From assembly GCA_003194525.1 (NCBI GenBank), contig NBIV01000045.1, positions 1 to 64,000 on the forward strand: a DNA stretch of 64,000 bases, in the 5' to 3' direction. Shown piece by piece: positions 30,227-41,604 of this stretch. A model generated the notes under the pieces. The model was not told the origin of the DNA and did not search any database. It worked only from the letters and a program-made list of their open reading frames with translations. Position numbers and translations under genes: made by a program. Numbering within the stretch: position 1 is the stretch's first letter; each line of letters begins with the position of its first letter. The DNA comes from Gracilariopsis chorda (Eukaryota; Rhodophyta; Florideophyceae; Gracilariales; Gracilariaceae).

Positions 30227-33200
30227 ATGTCACGAGTTTTATTGAGCCCGTTAAGCATGAATAGAAACCCTGAACGTTCTGCATCAGCATGTAATACACG
30301 CGATACGCAAATTGACACCTTCCACTTGTATGATGAGAACAATGAACCCTCCTACTCGCCGGCTTCACAAGATCATGGCAACCAGAGCCATTGCTCCTCA
30401 CCTGGTCTATCTAAGACAAATTTGACACCCCATCAAACAGTATTGTCTCCGATATGCCACATGACGCCAATTGAATCTCCGCCTGCAATTACTCTTCTCA
30501 GCACAGATATTGCGGCTCAATTTATATTGAAGAATTGTCCTGAAAGACAAAATTCATTAAGTCAGCAGCGACTTTCAGAACCGTCGTCTGATGGAGAGGA
30601 GAGTGATTACCTTTTGTTTTACAAGACGAAAATTCTGCAACACAGGAAAAAGGAGACGAACAATCATTGAATACAGATATGGACTCCTATATTTCGGAGC
30701 AAGAACTGCGCGAATTACATGCAGAAAATGCGATGAGCTACAGAACTGGTGTCAGTGGAGCTCCATCCAATGCAGGTGATGCACGACAAATTGCCATTGA
30801 GGATATCTGGTCCTCGGTATTCTGCGACAATGTTGACGCTATGATGGATGATAGCATTGATACGCAAAGCTCTGCCGAAAAATCCAAAGATGGTGATAAT
30901 GAAGGACTTGAGGAACGTGGAAGATCAAATGGGCTTACTGGCTGGGATTATATTTCACTATTCCAACAAATTTCGATTGATATCGATGGAATCAACAAGA
31001 TGCTTGAAAGAAGATTTGTGTCGGAAACTAATTCAATTCTGGAGAAAGTAGGAAATGAAGCAAAGCAGAATGGTTCAAAGACGTTCACAGCCGCAACGAT
31101 ATCACGATTAGATGCATTTGATCTTTTTCTTCCCGACCATGTACTTCTTAAAATTGTTTCTAATGTGAACAGAATACTGTGACTCAGAAGCCAAAAAGAA
31201 ACCGACACTTTCGAATTCAAGGGCGTGTTAGACTTGCACATATTGGCTGCATCGTACAACTCTACAGTGTACACGATCACAAAGAAGAGGAATCACCAGT
31301 TATTTTTCCAGATGAACATCCCAAGCACTCGCTATTCTCAAATTTGGTCAGCACTATCATGCACACCCGACCGACGGCAGAGGGTTGAGAACGCAGATGG
31401 AGGTTGGTTTAATTATCCGCAGCGTGCAAATGCTTTGATAACTGAGCTGGAAGACGAATTGGCTTCAGTTAATCGTTTAATTTTGTATGTTCCTGGTGTT
31501 ACTATTATCAGTTTGGACGATGATCATCAGAGACTACGATCAAGGGCTGTTGCGCAAATGACCACTTTGTCTCACGTCAATAATCCACAAAAGGCTCTTG
31601 GGCCTGTGAATAAAGCGATATGTTCCGCTCTTACGCAAATGTTTCTTGCCAGTCACTACTCACGGCAGGGAAAGAAACTGACCGACGTATGGGAACGATT
31701 GCTTCGACTTATACAAGGCGTTCCCACTGCTGGGCCTAAGTGATCCATGTTGGACGCTACTTTTGCGTCTGACAGAGGGTACAACTCCAAAGCGACGGTG
31801 GACTACATCAACGAGAGAGTAGGGGCCACAGGAATTAGGACACAGAAACGGAGCTTGGACTACCCCTTTGTGTTTGGGGATGGCCCCATACGCAAGAAGC
31901 ATAAAGGTATGGTTGTCAGCCAACGAGGCTGTCGGGCAATATATAGCGCACGTCGAAAGCCCGGTACCATAGCTGGAAGAACTGTTGAAGCGATCGTATA
32001 TCGCGAGAGTTTGGGTGGTCGTATTGCAGCTTTGTATCATAACAATGACCGATTGTTTTCAGCCAACAGGTTCACATTGAGTCTGAAGCCAGGTTATGAA
32101 ACAACCAGGGGGCAGTCGAAAGAGAAATATTTCATTTTGTCTTTGACCACTCTGTTTCTAAAGCAACAGAATCTGGAAATTGTGAGTATGATGTCACGGA
32201 CAGCTCTGCAAGGTTGAAAGTACGACAGGTTCTGTCCAATGTTGATGAAGTAACTTTGTTACAGTCTGAAGACCCCGGTTGGTTTCTTGGGAGAGAATTC
32301 CAGTTTACGTCCAAAACATCCCAAGCCTTCATTCGAGCTCTATGTGAGGACTATGAGAACAACGTAGAAGCTTTATCATTCTTGGTGTGTGGAAAAGAGG
32401 TCAACTATAGCCATGTATCGCTTCCGATCAGCGAGACAGAGACTAAGGATTGCTTGGTATCGAAACTAATTTTAGTATGTCACTCTCTGAATATAGAAAA
32501 GAAGACAGTGCTCACTTTGGAACAGCAAGAACAGGCAATCAGTACAGTTATGTCGGCCTCCGTTGAGACACTTCAAAACCGGACAAAGAATGACATTTTA
32601 TCACTTCTCAGCTCCGTGGGACACAGACAATCGCAAGCGCTTCGCAAATCTCAACTGATGGAAAAGGTAATTTTGCTCAAATTGGAGGTACAGGCTGGTA
32701 CAACTCAGCTTAACAGCACCGTATCGCACACAATCACCCCATTACAACGGAAGGAAGCGAAGATGCAAAAGTTGCTGGAGGCTCTGTACCGCATTTCACT
32801 GACGTTATGGAAAATGAAGCCTCTCGTGAGTAGCCCAGAAATGAGAGAAGAGAGTTTCAATGAGTCTCAGGTGCTAAAAGCACTACCGTCTTTCCTTGCA
32901 TCTAATGATGTGAGCAATGGAAATGAACTCAAGATGTCGGAGGGTTCGCACGAAGAGGTAAAATATAAAGTAGAGTATATTCGAACGACAGGACTTATTT
33001 CTTCTCGCAGAGATCCAATGGTTTCAGACAGTCCAGACGCCGTCCTGTGCTTTACTGACAATGACGGAGAACAGCATGTTTGTTCAGTTCAGATCAAGGC
33101 AATGACCTCGTTGAACACCCTTGACGCTTCAAAACAACGAATGCATGACCACTCTGCAGTTTCTCATCTCATGAACGGTGGCCAAAACGAGGCAAGTACA

Positions 33201-34298
33201 AAACTCTTTCATGAGCTTGTTCCGTCTACGGAGTACCGAATTCAGTGTTTGCATCATGCAGTATCGCTGAGCCTTAAGCAGGTTATGTTTATGCAGGCCA
33301 AAGGAAGCAACTTGGGGGTAGGAGGCGTAATCTATGCCACGATTGTGAATTTCCATCACACATTGAAAACAATATACAGTTATCTCTAAGCTGCTCTCCG
33401 AGTTGGGTTGTTTCCTTGGATTGGAAAGGACGCATCAAAACTTTCGAGCATGTACGATGATTTCCTACAGACCTCTCATGCCTCTGATCTGAAATCTTAT
33501 GCTTCATACTATAGTTTGAACCAGGCCTATCGTTCTCTTGCTCGCCAAAACAACACGCTGCCTCCCGCGTAGATGATTCGACCAACAGCTTTTGTCTACT
33601 AGAACTATTTGAAAGGAGGTGGGGATGAGTTTAGCCAAGCGATGACAACCATGTGCTACACTAAAGTTGGTGAAAGTCCAATGTTCAGCATTATAGGCCA
33701 TTTGTTATGTGCAAAAGTTCAAAATGGAGCTGTTGTGCATCAGTTGTCTTTGCCAAGACATAAAGGTGTTCTTCCTCCCCAATATGATGCAAACAGTTCC
33801 AAAGGGTACAGAGAAATGAGAAAAATGGTTTCAAAATGTGCGTCATTTCCGGACTACGTACGACAGTTGGAAAAAGAGTATGTCGAAGTTCGAGAAGCTG
33901 AAAGCAGATTCTTAAGCTGTTCAAGTAACAATGGCAGAGTTGCTTCCCAATCTGGCGTTCGATTTACCCCGTTCATCGTCAAACCGCTCTACAGTCGTAA
34001 TATTCCTGTGATTTACAACAGACTGCATGACAAACAACGAAGATTGGGAAACAACGAACCGCACTTGAAGGTCAACGGGAAGCAAAAATATTGCTCACTG
34101 TGTTCTTAGAGTTGCACAATCACGAAACACGGGAAGAAATTGCGAAAGAGAGGAGGAGCACGGCAAAAGCAATGGTTTATTCTTTGCAGACAAGCTCTTT
34201 GCACGAAATGCTGGGACAAATGGCATCCGGAAGAAGTTTCAGAACGCGCGCAAATTCCTGCAGATGAGCTGCAAAAGCTGCAAAGTCAGGAAGTATAA
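30227..34298 (+). pseudogene. piggyBac-like transposase with inserted YqaJ-like nuclease domain
   Basis: One reading line of about 1350 codons, broken by two frameshifts (near 30605 and 32115) and by in-frame stops (TGA 31180, TGA 31741, TAA 33387, two TAGs near 33570-33600, TAG near 34107). The N-terminal ~450 codons are polar and acidic. A DDE region follows: IISLDDDHQRLRSRAV, then LDATFASDRGYNSKATV and GATGIRTQKRS, resembling piggyBac DDE motifs. About 260 codons later comes TTGLISSRRDPMVSDSPDAV ... SVQIKAM, with the spacing of a YqaJ/PD-(D/E)xK nuclease (QxK for ExK). The C-terminus has a Cys/His cluster (CSLC ... C ... LCTKCWDKWH) like the piggyBac ring-type finger. The fusion of nuclease between DDE domain and finger is unusual. 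Family assignment rests on motif reading only. Confidence 0.55.
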
Positions 34299-34700
34299 TG
34301 CGTTGTATGACGCGCACTGTTCGTGTGTTGGAAATCTTTTGCACAATTGATTGAATCACAGGTAAAGGTCAGGAAAAGAGTTTGTAGTACGTGCAATGCT
34401 GTTTTGCGTGCATTATCATCACTTATGTTTACGACTTACACGAGGTTGTGAACAAAAATGCTGACAAGCCGTGATATGCTCAGCGTTTGTGTAGCAATAG
34501 TGTGCTTTTGTGTAAGCTCTTTCAAATGAGAAGGTAGTGCGGAGAGACACTAACGCTGTTTACCCTCAGTTATCTTTCGCTTTGATTGATGGAGAAAAAT
34601 GTCGAGTGCGCAAGAGAGTATCTGCAGGAGATTAAAACGTTGGCAAAAAAGCCGCTGAGAAGGAGGAAGGCTTAAGTTAGGAACAGAGCATCAAAAGCAT

Positions 34701-34893
34701 CGCGGCAAGATAGTGCTGGTGGGGATCACTGGGTCGCACTTGAGGTGACCTCTCCCCAGTGTCTGGGTGACGTTCACCTCTGGATGAGGCGAACTCTCCC
34801 AGACAGGATGCAGTGCGACCTGTGCACCCGATTGCACCCCAAAAAAAGGGAGACGCAAATTTGTCACCCCACTGGAACGGGGATATGTGTGCA
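34701..34893. repeat. Right terminal inverted repeat of the piggyBac-like element
   Basis: Inverted copy of 30006-30194. It contains AGTGCTGGTGGGGATCACTG and GGGAGACGCAAATTTGTCAC. Confidence 0.9.
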
Positions 34894-35079
34894 TCTCACA
34901 ATTGTTACCTATTACGTCTATATAGTGTCCCAAACGGGAGGGAAACAATTCAAACCTGGTTTCCACTGAATTGTATGTAACCTCACGACAAGAGTAGCTC
35001 TCTGGCCCGAACATCGGACTTGTATGCCACTCGAAAATTATCGTCCAGCACTGGTTTGCGAGCGAAAAGTGAGCGGTAT

Positions 35080-35302
35080 TGAAGTGAAATGTACGAGGTC
35101 CTGGGTAGGGCGCCTGTGGTGCGACGTTTTTCTCTTTGGCGCTGTGCATGAAAGCGAAACTCTGGTATTGGATTGCACCAAGCCAGGGGCACTTTATTCT
35201 GGTCAACTTACTATTTGATTCAGAGACCCAGATTGGGTCATGATCAGTGTGTAGCGCAAAGTATCTTTCGCGAAGGTAGAGGTCCCAAAGTTGGTGAAGC
35301 AA
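35080..35302 (-). pseudogene. Retroelement RNase H fragment
   Basis: A minus-strand frame of about 70 codons reads LRERYFALHTDHDPIW, then SNSKLTRIKCPWLGAIQYQS. This resembles the gypsy RNase H stretch around TDHxxL and the following RLxRW region. It is the only recognisable part of what must be a short retroelement scrap. The downstream continuation of the same open frame runs into the transposon inverted repeat and is not coding. Confidence 0.4.
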
Positions 35303-35472
35303 TCATCAGAGCCACAACTGTCTAACCTTGAGTATCAAAGATCAATTCTGTTCATAACCAGAGTGTAACATAGAAGAAAGCCTACAAATCAAACCGTGAT
35401 CGGCCTGTAGCTGTCATTTTCACAGTGCAGCGAACTACAGTAGGTGTTCGTCCAAGCAAGGTGAGGTTCGAT

Positions 35473-35576
35473 GCCTCTGGTTTACTCAGAGGCTGCTCTG
35501 TCGTGCCTTAAGACAGAGCGGCAAAAAGAACGCTGCGCGTAGCTACTGCTACCCACGGGGCCACCTACGCAGCGTT
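35473..35576. other. Cluster of three hairpins
   Basis: Three consecutive inverted repeats. GCCTCTG/CAGAGGC pairs with a 7-base loop (35473-35493). GCTCTGTC/GACAGAGC has a 9-base loop (35495-35519). AACGCTGCGcGTAG pairs with CTACGCAGCGTT (35529-35576, one bulged C). All stems are perfect apart from that bulge. It may be a structured RNA or the folded end of a small element. Confidence 0.5.
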
Positions 35577-36928
35577 TGGGTGGAAGGAACCGGTTTCCCA
35601 TTTGGGTTCCGACTACCCACTCAGAGCCGGCAACGGCTACACACAGAAAGTAACTAGCTTGTAGCGTAGTCATAGGAATCTGTAGACTGCTACAAGATCT
35701 GTATAAAATGTGAGTCAGCCGACCTTTCCCTCGATCTGGAGATGATCAGACTTCACTCACCATCACTTTGTTACAAAGATGTGCATAAAAATGGCAAATG
35801 GGCGTCCATCGTCATAGACCCTTACTCAAACAGCGCTCTCGGATGGATCAGTCGCGAGAATAAAGAGCTACTTCAAATTTGCAGGAGCTAAACCAAGTGC
35901 TGTGCTCAATGCGTTTTTGATATTAGTGAATGGCTACTTAAAGATCCATGGACCAGTTTTAGGTATATTGTTTTATAACATCGGTAAAAAGCAGTAACAT
36001 GGATGCTTAAACTTTGCCCAAGCCACTGCAAAACCTCAATAGGCTGACAAACTGCTGGAAATGGCGAATTTTGGTCGGCGAAGCCCATTCTCGAATAGAT
36101 GATACAGTTATTCTTGAATAGAAACACCCTTGCCTCAATCATGAAAGCATAAAGCATTCACCTCTGTATGACAAAACGCGCACTTGTTGAGCTTGACGTA
36201 GGTTTCATGTTCCTGCAGAACATTAAACACTTCTTAAAGGTGCTTCTTGTGCTCTGCAATTGATCCTCTGTACATCAAAATAGCCTGCAGGTTTAGCAAG
36301 AAGAAAAGACGACTATGTTTCTGCAAAACGGAGACAACTATCCAGGAAAAGATGTCCGGAGTGTTTCAAAGTCCACATCAGAGCACTCGATATTCAAAGG
36401 AACCATAAAAAACTCGCATAGTGGTTTTGTTGCAGTCCTGTTCCGCAATTGCATTTGCTGATAAACCCCGCCCGAGGAGTACAGTGCAGTGCACTGGTAC
36501 TGGGAGGACAGTACCGTATTTGTTTTAGTCTTTGACGGCAGTACCGCCCTGCAGTAGTCGCGCATGGAGCGCGGGGTATCAAACTGTGGCACTGGCCTTA
36601 GGCCAGCCCCATCATTGAGAGTCGTGTGTAAACTTGTCTACTTATTTATTAATTTATTACATAAGAGGTACCATAGAACAGTTTTCGTAGCAGCTGGAGA
36701 TAATAATCTATAAGCATACATTATCAATTTTAATTGAAGTTCGCCGGATCCTTCATTCCTTCAATGCTTCAGTTTTGGCATTGCACTGGAAGCTATCTCG
36801 GGCATCCCATTTTTTAATCGACAATACAGGCTATACTCTGCGCAACTATAGTCGAGGTTCCTGTTATATCGCACGCCAATTGTGCATTACCCCTGCAGTC
36901 CTCATAGCTACTGGGTTTTGGCGAGTAG
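35577..36928. other. No recognisable gene
   Basis: Short frames only, the longest about 84 codons. No family similarity, tandem repeat or terminal repeat was noticed. Confidence 0.45.
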
Positions 36929-36930
36929 TA

Positions 36931-36943
36931 CAGGTGAACACTG
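36931..36943. repeat. Left terminal inverted repeat of the pogo-like element
   Basis: CAGGTGAACACTG preceded by TA. Followed by subterminal motifs ACTAGTGTGGG and ATTAGTGTAGGACACACTAAT. Confidence 0.75.
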
Positions 36944-37156
36944 AAACTAGTGTGGGTTCAAAACTAATGTGGCCACCAAATTAGTGTAGGACACACTAAT
37001 TTTTGTCTACCAAAGATCTCTTCTGCCCCAAGTAGTAAAGGTTAGAAAGACACTTGGCGCCAAAAGCAACCATTTAAAATACACGCACCCACAACCTTCC
37101 ATCTACGAGCAAAACATCCCTGCTCAAAAGTCTTCTGAGCAACCGTATGGCTGCTC

Positions 37157-37423
37157 ATGTCGCCTTATGCTTCTCCTATTATCAGTGCTTTTGAACGAAT
37201 GGAATATGACGCACAGCCTACAGACAGTACTATGCCTCCGGTCAATGATACTATTTCGCCAAGCAACGATACCCAGCCACTGACCAACAGTCTCTCGTCA
37301 CACAAAGTATAACGTAAAGAACGTTCTGCACAAAATGTCTTAACCATCTCTCATTGTGCTGTAACTGCTCGATGTATAATTCAAAAATCAGTTGCGACTG
37401 GAGAAAAACATATCGCCTCCAGG
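37157..37423 (+). pseudogene. Pogo-like transposase, N-terminal part
   Basis: 89 codons from ATG 37157 (MSPYASPIISAFERMEYDAQ) to the target site of gypsy C, with one in-frame TAA. The last residues (CIIQKSVATGEKHIASR) continue in the same frame into AMKQFP at 48925, immediately after the second target copy. It encodes the beginning of the helix-turn-helix DNA-binding region. Confidence 0.7.
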
Positions 37424-38220
37424 TGTAGTGCAATGCCCGGAAGCGGTAGTGCACCGAAAGACGTTCGGGTTCTTTCCCCGTTAGAGGTGCGCCCAGTTGG
37501 GTAGAGCCCTCCCAGGAGTGGCATGACTACGTCGGGTTGCAAGGCCGAGGCCACCCGTCGTGACTTGCACAGGGAGGTTGAGGCAAAAATCGGTTATCCG
37601 CAGGAGCGGTGGATGGGGGTGGTCGTCCTGTAGAGAGGTGAGGTTTCCACGTTAGTAGCACGCGCGAACAAGAGCCGTGGGTAGCGGGAAAGCCATCTTG
37701 TAAAGGGAAAAAGAAAGGGGGAGTTGAGTCACGAGTGTCGTGACGAAGACTAACGGCAGTCCCAGTAAATAAACCTTATACAAGTCGAACACCAAGACAG
37801 CTGGAATAATAGTCCAAATACTCGGGTTCTTTAGATAGGCAAGGGGGTTAGACTTCCCGTAGGCGACGGTGCTTCTCTCCACAGAGGAGTAGAGAACACG
37901 CGAAGGCGGTGAGGTCTAAAGCCAACTCCCCAGTTTGGGGTCCCATGTTCCGGAAGTTTTACTGGTGAGACGGCAATCCGCCGGCGGACTAAGTACTAAC
38001 CATCTCAGAAATGAGTGTAAAAATGATAAATAGAATTAACTAAATTACTCCACTTTGGTGGTTCATGCCGACTACTGTGGCAAACCGCCAATTGACTCTT
38101 CCGTTTCCCACGTGTCAAATCCACTATTAGTGGTCGTAGTTCATGCAATGACTACATTACCCAAACATTCGGGAAATCAACCAAGTACCAAGAATCCCTC
38201 TCTGAGGGCATTGCACTTCA
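37424..38220 (-). repeat. Left (3') LTR of gypsy C
   Basis: 797 bp. Its ends TGTAGTGCAATG and CATTGCACTTCA form a 12 bp inverted repeat with one mismatch. The partner is 48125-48919. Confidence 0.95.
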
Positions 38221-38235
38221 TATCCCCCTCCTTAG
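38221..38235 (-). other. 3' polypurine tract of gypsy C
   Basis: CTAAGGAGGGGGATA on the minus strand abuts the 3' LTR. It shares the 12-mer CTAAGGAGGGGG with an internal site at 41656-41667. Confidence 0.75.
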
Positions 38236-38431
38236 TCGGGAAAGCAACCGCAAACGCAAGCGAATCTCAGCGGAAATGGGTGATAAAAGTCCAAACCTCT
38301 CCGGGTCACCTGTTTAAGCCTCTGCCTCAGAGAAACAACCTCCTGCAAAAGCAGCAAACCAGCCTTCCACAAGTGCACGCTCCTGCTCTTCCTGCTCAAC
38401 TCAGTCAGATCACGCCCTTCCGAAGGGAAAT

Positions 38432-40100
38432 ATGAACAACAACAAAACCAGCCTCCAAGACCGACTTCAGTCGGGAACTTCACAACCGGTTTCCAGTCGG
38501 CACCCTTGCCACAAGGGAGGCGAACTCCGGCACAGCAGGCCAACATTGGCGCAGCGTCCCGCATGGGTTCCAACTTCCACCAGCCGTGGCTCCTTCCGGA
38601 CTGATCCCGGTGGCGACTTGGCCTTCTTATAACGCCCTTGTAGGGTTAAATGCGATGAATCGGAGTCATGCCTCTTGGCTCTGCCTTGCGCCGTGGTTCC
38701 ATCCCATCGCTGCCCTCAACGAAGATTTGGTTACGGCCTACGCAGATGGTTCTGGTACTTTGCCCGGGGATCTACGCAGCCTCGTCACCTCTTCGTAGGA
38801 CTGGCAGCATCGAATCGCCATCCCGGCGCACCATATCCGAGGAAACTCGGGAGAATCCACGATTAACGCTCATGCGGCGCTGGTGCGGATTGCATATCAA
38901 CGGCAGAGCCGGGCACCGATCAAATTCCCGGTGCCTACCGGCTTTGGCGTTGACGTCAGCCCATTCCGTTCGCGCGGTGAAATTGGTTACGGCGAATGAC
39001 TGGCCAGCCCCGGAACCCTCGCGTGGAGGAACTTTTCCGGTGCGTGGCAAGAAGCCCTGTGTCGGGAACAACCGATACTTCGGGCTGAATTCCGGTACCT
39101 TTCCAGGCAGTTCCGGTCCAACTTCCTCCAAAAATTCATCCATTATGAGCGGTGTTGGCGATCCCGATTCGGGTACTTAGTCCTGTATCAAAACGTGGAG
39201 ATTGAGCGGAATGCTCCGCCTCACCGACACGGTCGGTATGTCGCACTCCCCGAGTGGTGGAGGCTCCTTGAAGCCTGCCGGGTTTACTACGTTGAACTCC
39301 CGCCGGCATTCACGTGCCTCGGTTCCATTTTTATTCAGGATCCCCAGTCGGGGCTTTGGTAGGTAATTGTAACCAAGTGGGCTGCCCGCACTGCGGCAGA
39401 TATCCTCGCTGAGGTTTATGACCAGTATCGACTGTGGTTCATCCCACCGCGTGTGCGGGCCGCTATTCGCAATCTGGACCTCAGCGTCCCCCTTGAAGGT
39501 ATTTCCAATAATGACGAAGTACTCCAATTACTTGGTTTGATCGACAGTATGGACTGGCGCGAGGTCCCGCTGGAACAGAGCGGTCAGCTTGACGGCGGCG
39601 GTGGCGGTACCGGTGGTCCGGGTCTTGGTAGAAACACCGCCCTTGCGGGAGATTTCATCTATTTCGATACCTGGGAGTTCCGGGAGATTTCCTCCGAGGA
39701 GGCGAGGGAACTCCGCGACGCATCGCGGCACGTGCCGGACGACCACCCCATTGGGTATGTCGATTCCGACGACTACTACCGCGCGTATAGCGGGGATGAC
39801 CCGATGGTCGATAACGAACCCAAAGAGCCGGGGGACAAGGAACTAGACGTTGCCGACATGGTCGTAGACGAATCCCCAGAGGGGGTGCCTCCGGTTCCCA
39901 GTCCTCCGACGGCGAGCGCCGGGCCTTCACTTCCCAGCGGGGGTACAGTCAATGAAATCGATATCATTGCCCGTTTCCACCGCAGAGCGGGTTTAAGCAC
40001 TGCCGAGATTTCGGGTGACGTCACCGCGATGGTGGATGCCTTGGCTTACCGCCTTTCGGGTGGTCACGTCTCGGACGATGGGGAGGGGTCGAACCTCTAA
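38432..40100 (+). pseudogene. Opposite-strand gene of gypsy C, decayed
   Basis: A plus-strand (opposite to gag-pol) reading line of about 550 codons. An N-terminal Gln/Pro/Asn-rich part (38438-38590, ending MGSNFHQPWLLPD) shifts frame near 38595. From there a single frame runs to TAA at 40098-40100, interrupted only by TAG 38796, TGA 38997 and TAG 39360. The protein-like stretches around those stops are hydrophobic and aromatic (YVALPEWWRLLEACRVYYVE, AADILAEVYDQYRLWFIPPR). The C-terminal ~210 codons are acidic and Gly/Pro-rich. The position, between chromodomain and 3' LTR, equals that of the opposite-strand ORF of element B. No known domain is recognised. A captured host gene is the alternative to an element-specific gene. 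Confidence 0.55.
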
Positions 40101-40372
40101 TCCAGCGTCATGGTCTCTTTCCATGGCTTAGCCAGTAATGTAGCTCAGCATCACACAGGAGCGCTAGGCTCCTGAGTAAACTTTCCCGTTTAGAACGGCG
40201 TTTTCTCTTTCATTCCCGTTCTTGACGGAGTCCATACAGAAGGGGGTGTACTCCTTCTTTCCTACGTTCCCCGGCTTCGCGGCCTTTTTATCCCACTTGG
40301 GCGTTGCACAGCGTAGCTGGATTTGCGGTACCTGCGCTGCGGTGGTATTGGTCCACCTTCGAACGAGGGAGG
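40101..40372. other. Interval between opposite-strand gene and pol end
   Basis: Convergent untranslated space between the two transcription units of element C. No AATAAA was noticed. Confidence 0.4.
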
Positions 40373-40693
40373 TTAGATGGGTTCCATGGTGTCCCAGCTT
40401 GGGTCATATCCGTACCAATAAACGCGGTATCTTAGAATGCCTTCCTGATTCCAGGTCTGCCCGACGATTCGGTCAATCACAAACTCTTGTTTGTATACCT
40501 GCCGGCCTTGCCGTGTTATGGTGACCTCGCTTGTCGGGAGTTGCCCGATGGACGGGATGTTTCCCCTCAGGGGTGCGTCAGGGTGCAACGTGCCGGCTTC
40601 GCTCGGAAGACGCGGCGCAGAGTGCGGAATAATATCCTTCAAGAGGGTGTCTTCATGGAACGGTTGCCGCGTACCGCGGTAATTGAGCCGCAC
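40373..40693 (-). pseudogene. Gypsy C chromodomain
   Basis: A 106-codon minus-strand frame ends with FVIDRIVGQTWNQEGILRYR followed by VYWYGYDPSWDTMEPI. It is homologous to the B chromodomain (same VxWYGYxPSxDTxEP pattern) and binds modified histone tails in the family. It is separated from the integrase C-terminus by about 900 bp of broken linker (fragments at 40796-41005 and 41009-41302), which is much longer than expected for an intact element of this kind. Confidence 0.8.
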
Positions 40694-41604
40694 CGCTAGT
40701 TTGCGGGGGTTCTCTGTCCCATATTGACGGTGGTCCGGTCAAACCACGAGCTTGCGTGCATCTTGCCGCTTTAACAGAGTTGTGGAGGTCACTTCCTAGT
40801 GGGGCTTTCCGCGTTGCGCGGTGATTGGTGCGGGGCGCACAATCTCCGTGCGTTCACATGACTCCCACGGCATGGGGCTCTGAACCGTCTCCTTGCGTTC
40901 TGCATCCCTTGGCTTGGGGCTTACACTGTCCGGCTCAGCCGTGCACTGCTGTGCTGGCACCCGGTATCCGGCGGTTACTTCCGGTGCTCCAGTGTGCTGC
41001 CTCAAACGTCATGATGGTTTGTGGACAGTTGGTGCCGTAGACACCCTGTTCGGGTACTTTGACTCTAGTTGAAGTGTGAGGTCTTCCTCAAGAGGTGCAT
41101 CATCCGAGACGACCGGTTTAACCCTGGCGACGACGCCGGATTTTTCCAAGACGCTCGGTATATTACTGCGATTGCGCGGAGACTTTGGCACTTCTACCTC
41201 CGAAGTTCGGACAACATTCCCGTTGTGAACGGTTCCCACGTCCGGGGCTGTAGAGCCAGGGACTTGAGTTGCAAGATGTGCATTCATCCCTTCCTCCCTC
41301 AAGAGGGTCTTTTCACTTTCCAGCGTTGCTGGTTTTCCAAGGCGTGCCTTGCCCGCTACCAGCGATGTGGATGGTGCTGAGGAATCCGTTTTGGCGGGAA
41401 ATTCCGTCGAAGACGGTTCTGCGACTACACCATGGTGAGGGGTCTGCGAACCGATATCGCTATCCTGATTCAGAGAATTGCCCTAGCTTAGGGGTACGGA
41501 ATGCGATGTAGGTCCACTCTCCTGTCTCGTACAGTGTAACTGCGTCGTTCCGGAACCCTTTGTGGGGGATTGCGAGGCTTCATTGACCTTCCGTGTTTCA
41601 CGGC

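Larger units (their letters stand above)
30006..34893 (+). mobile_element. 4.9 kb DNA transposon with long inverted repeats, piggyBac-like
   Basis: Inverted repeats of about 190 bp at 30006-30194 and 34701-34893 enclose one long, broken plus-strand gene (30227-34298). Terminal sequence is ambiguous over the last ~10-20 bp on each side and I could not identify a target duplication; no TTAA is adjacent. The transposase relates best to the piggyBac superfamily by its DDE layout and C-terminal Cys-rich finger. Confidence 0.7.

Noticed and set aside
30006-34893. CRISPR-like or bacterial mobile element reading of the inverted-repeat unit
   Set aside because: No spacer-repeat structure, no Shine-Dalgarno or operon layout; the surroundings are eukaryotic retroelements.
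34691-34970. Minus-strand open frame with VTNLRLPFFGVQSGAQVALH
   Set aside because: It lies in the transposon inverted repeat and appears in both TIRs, so it reflects repeat sequence and not a protein.
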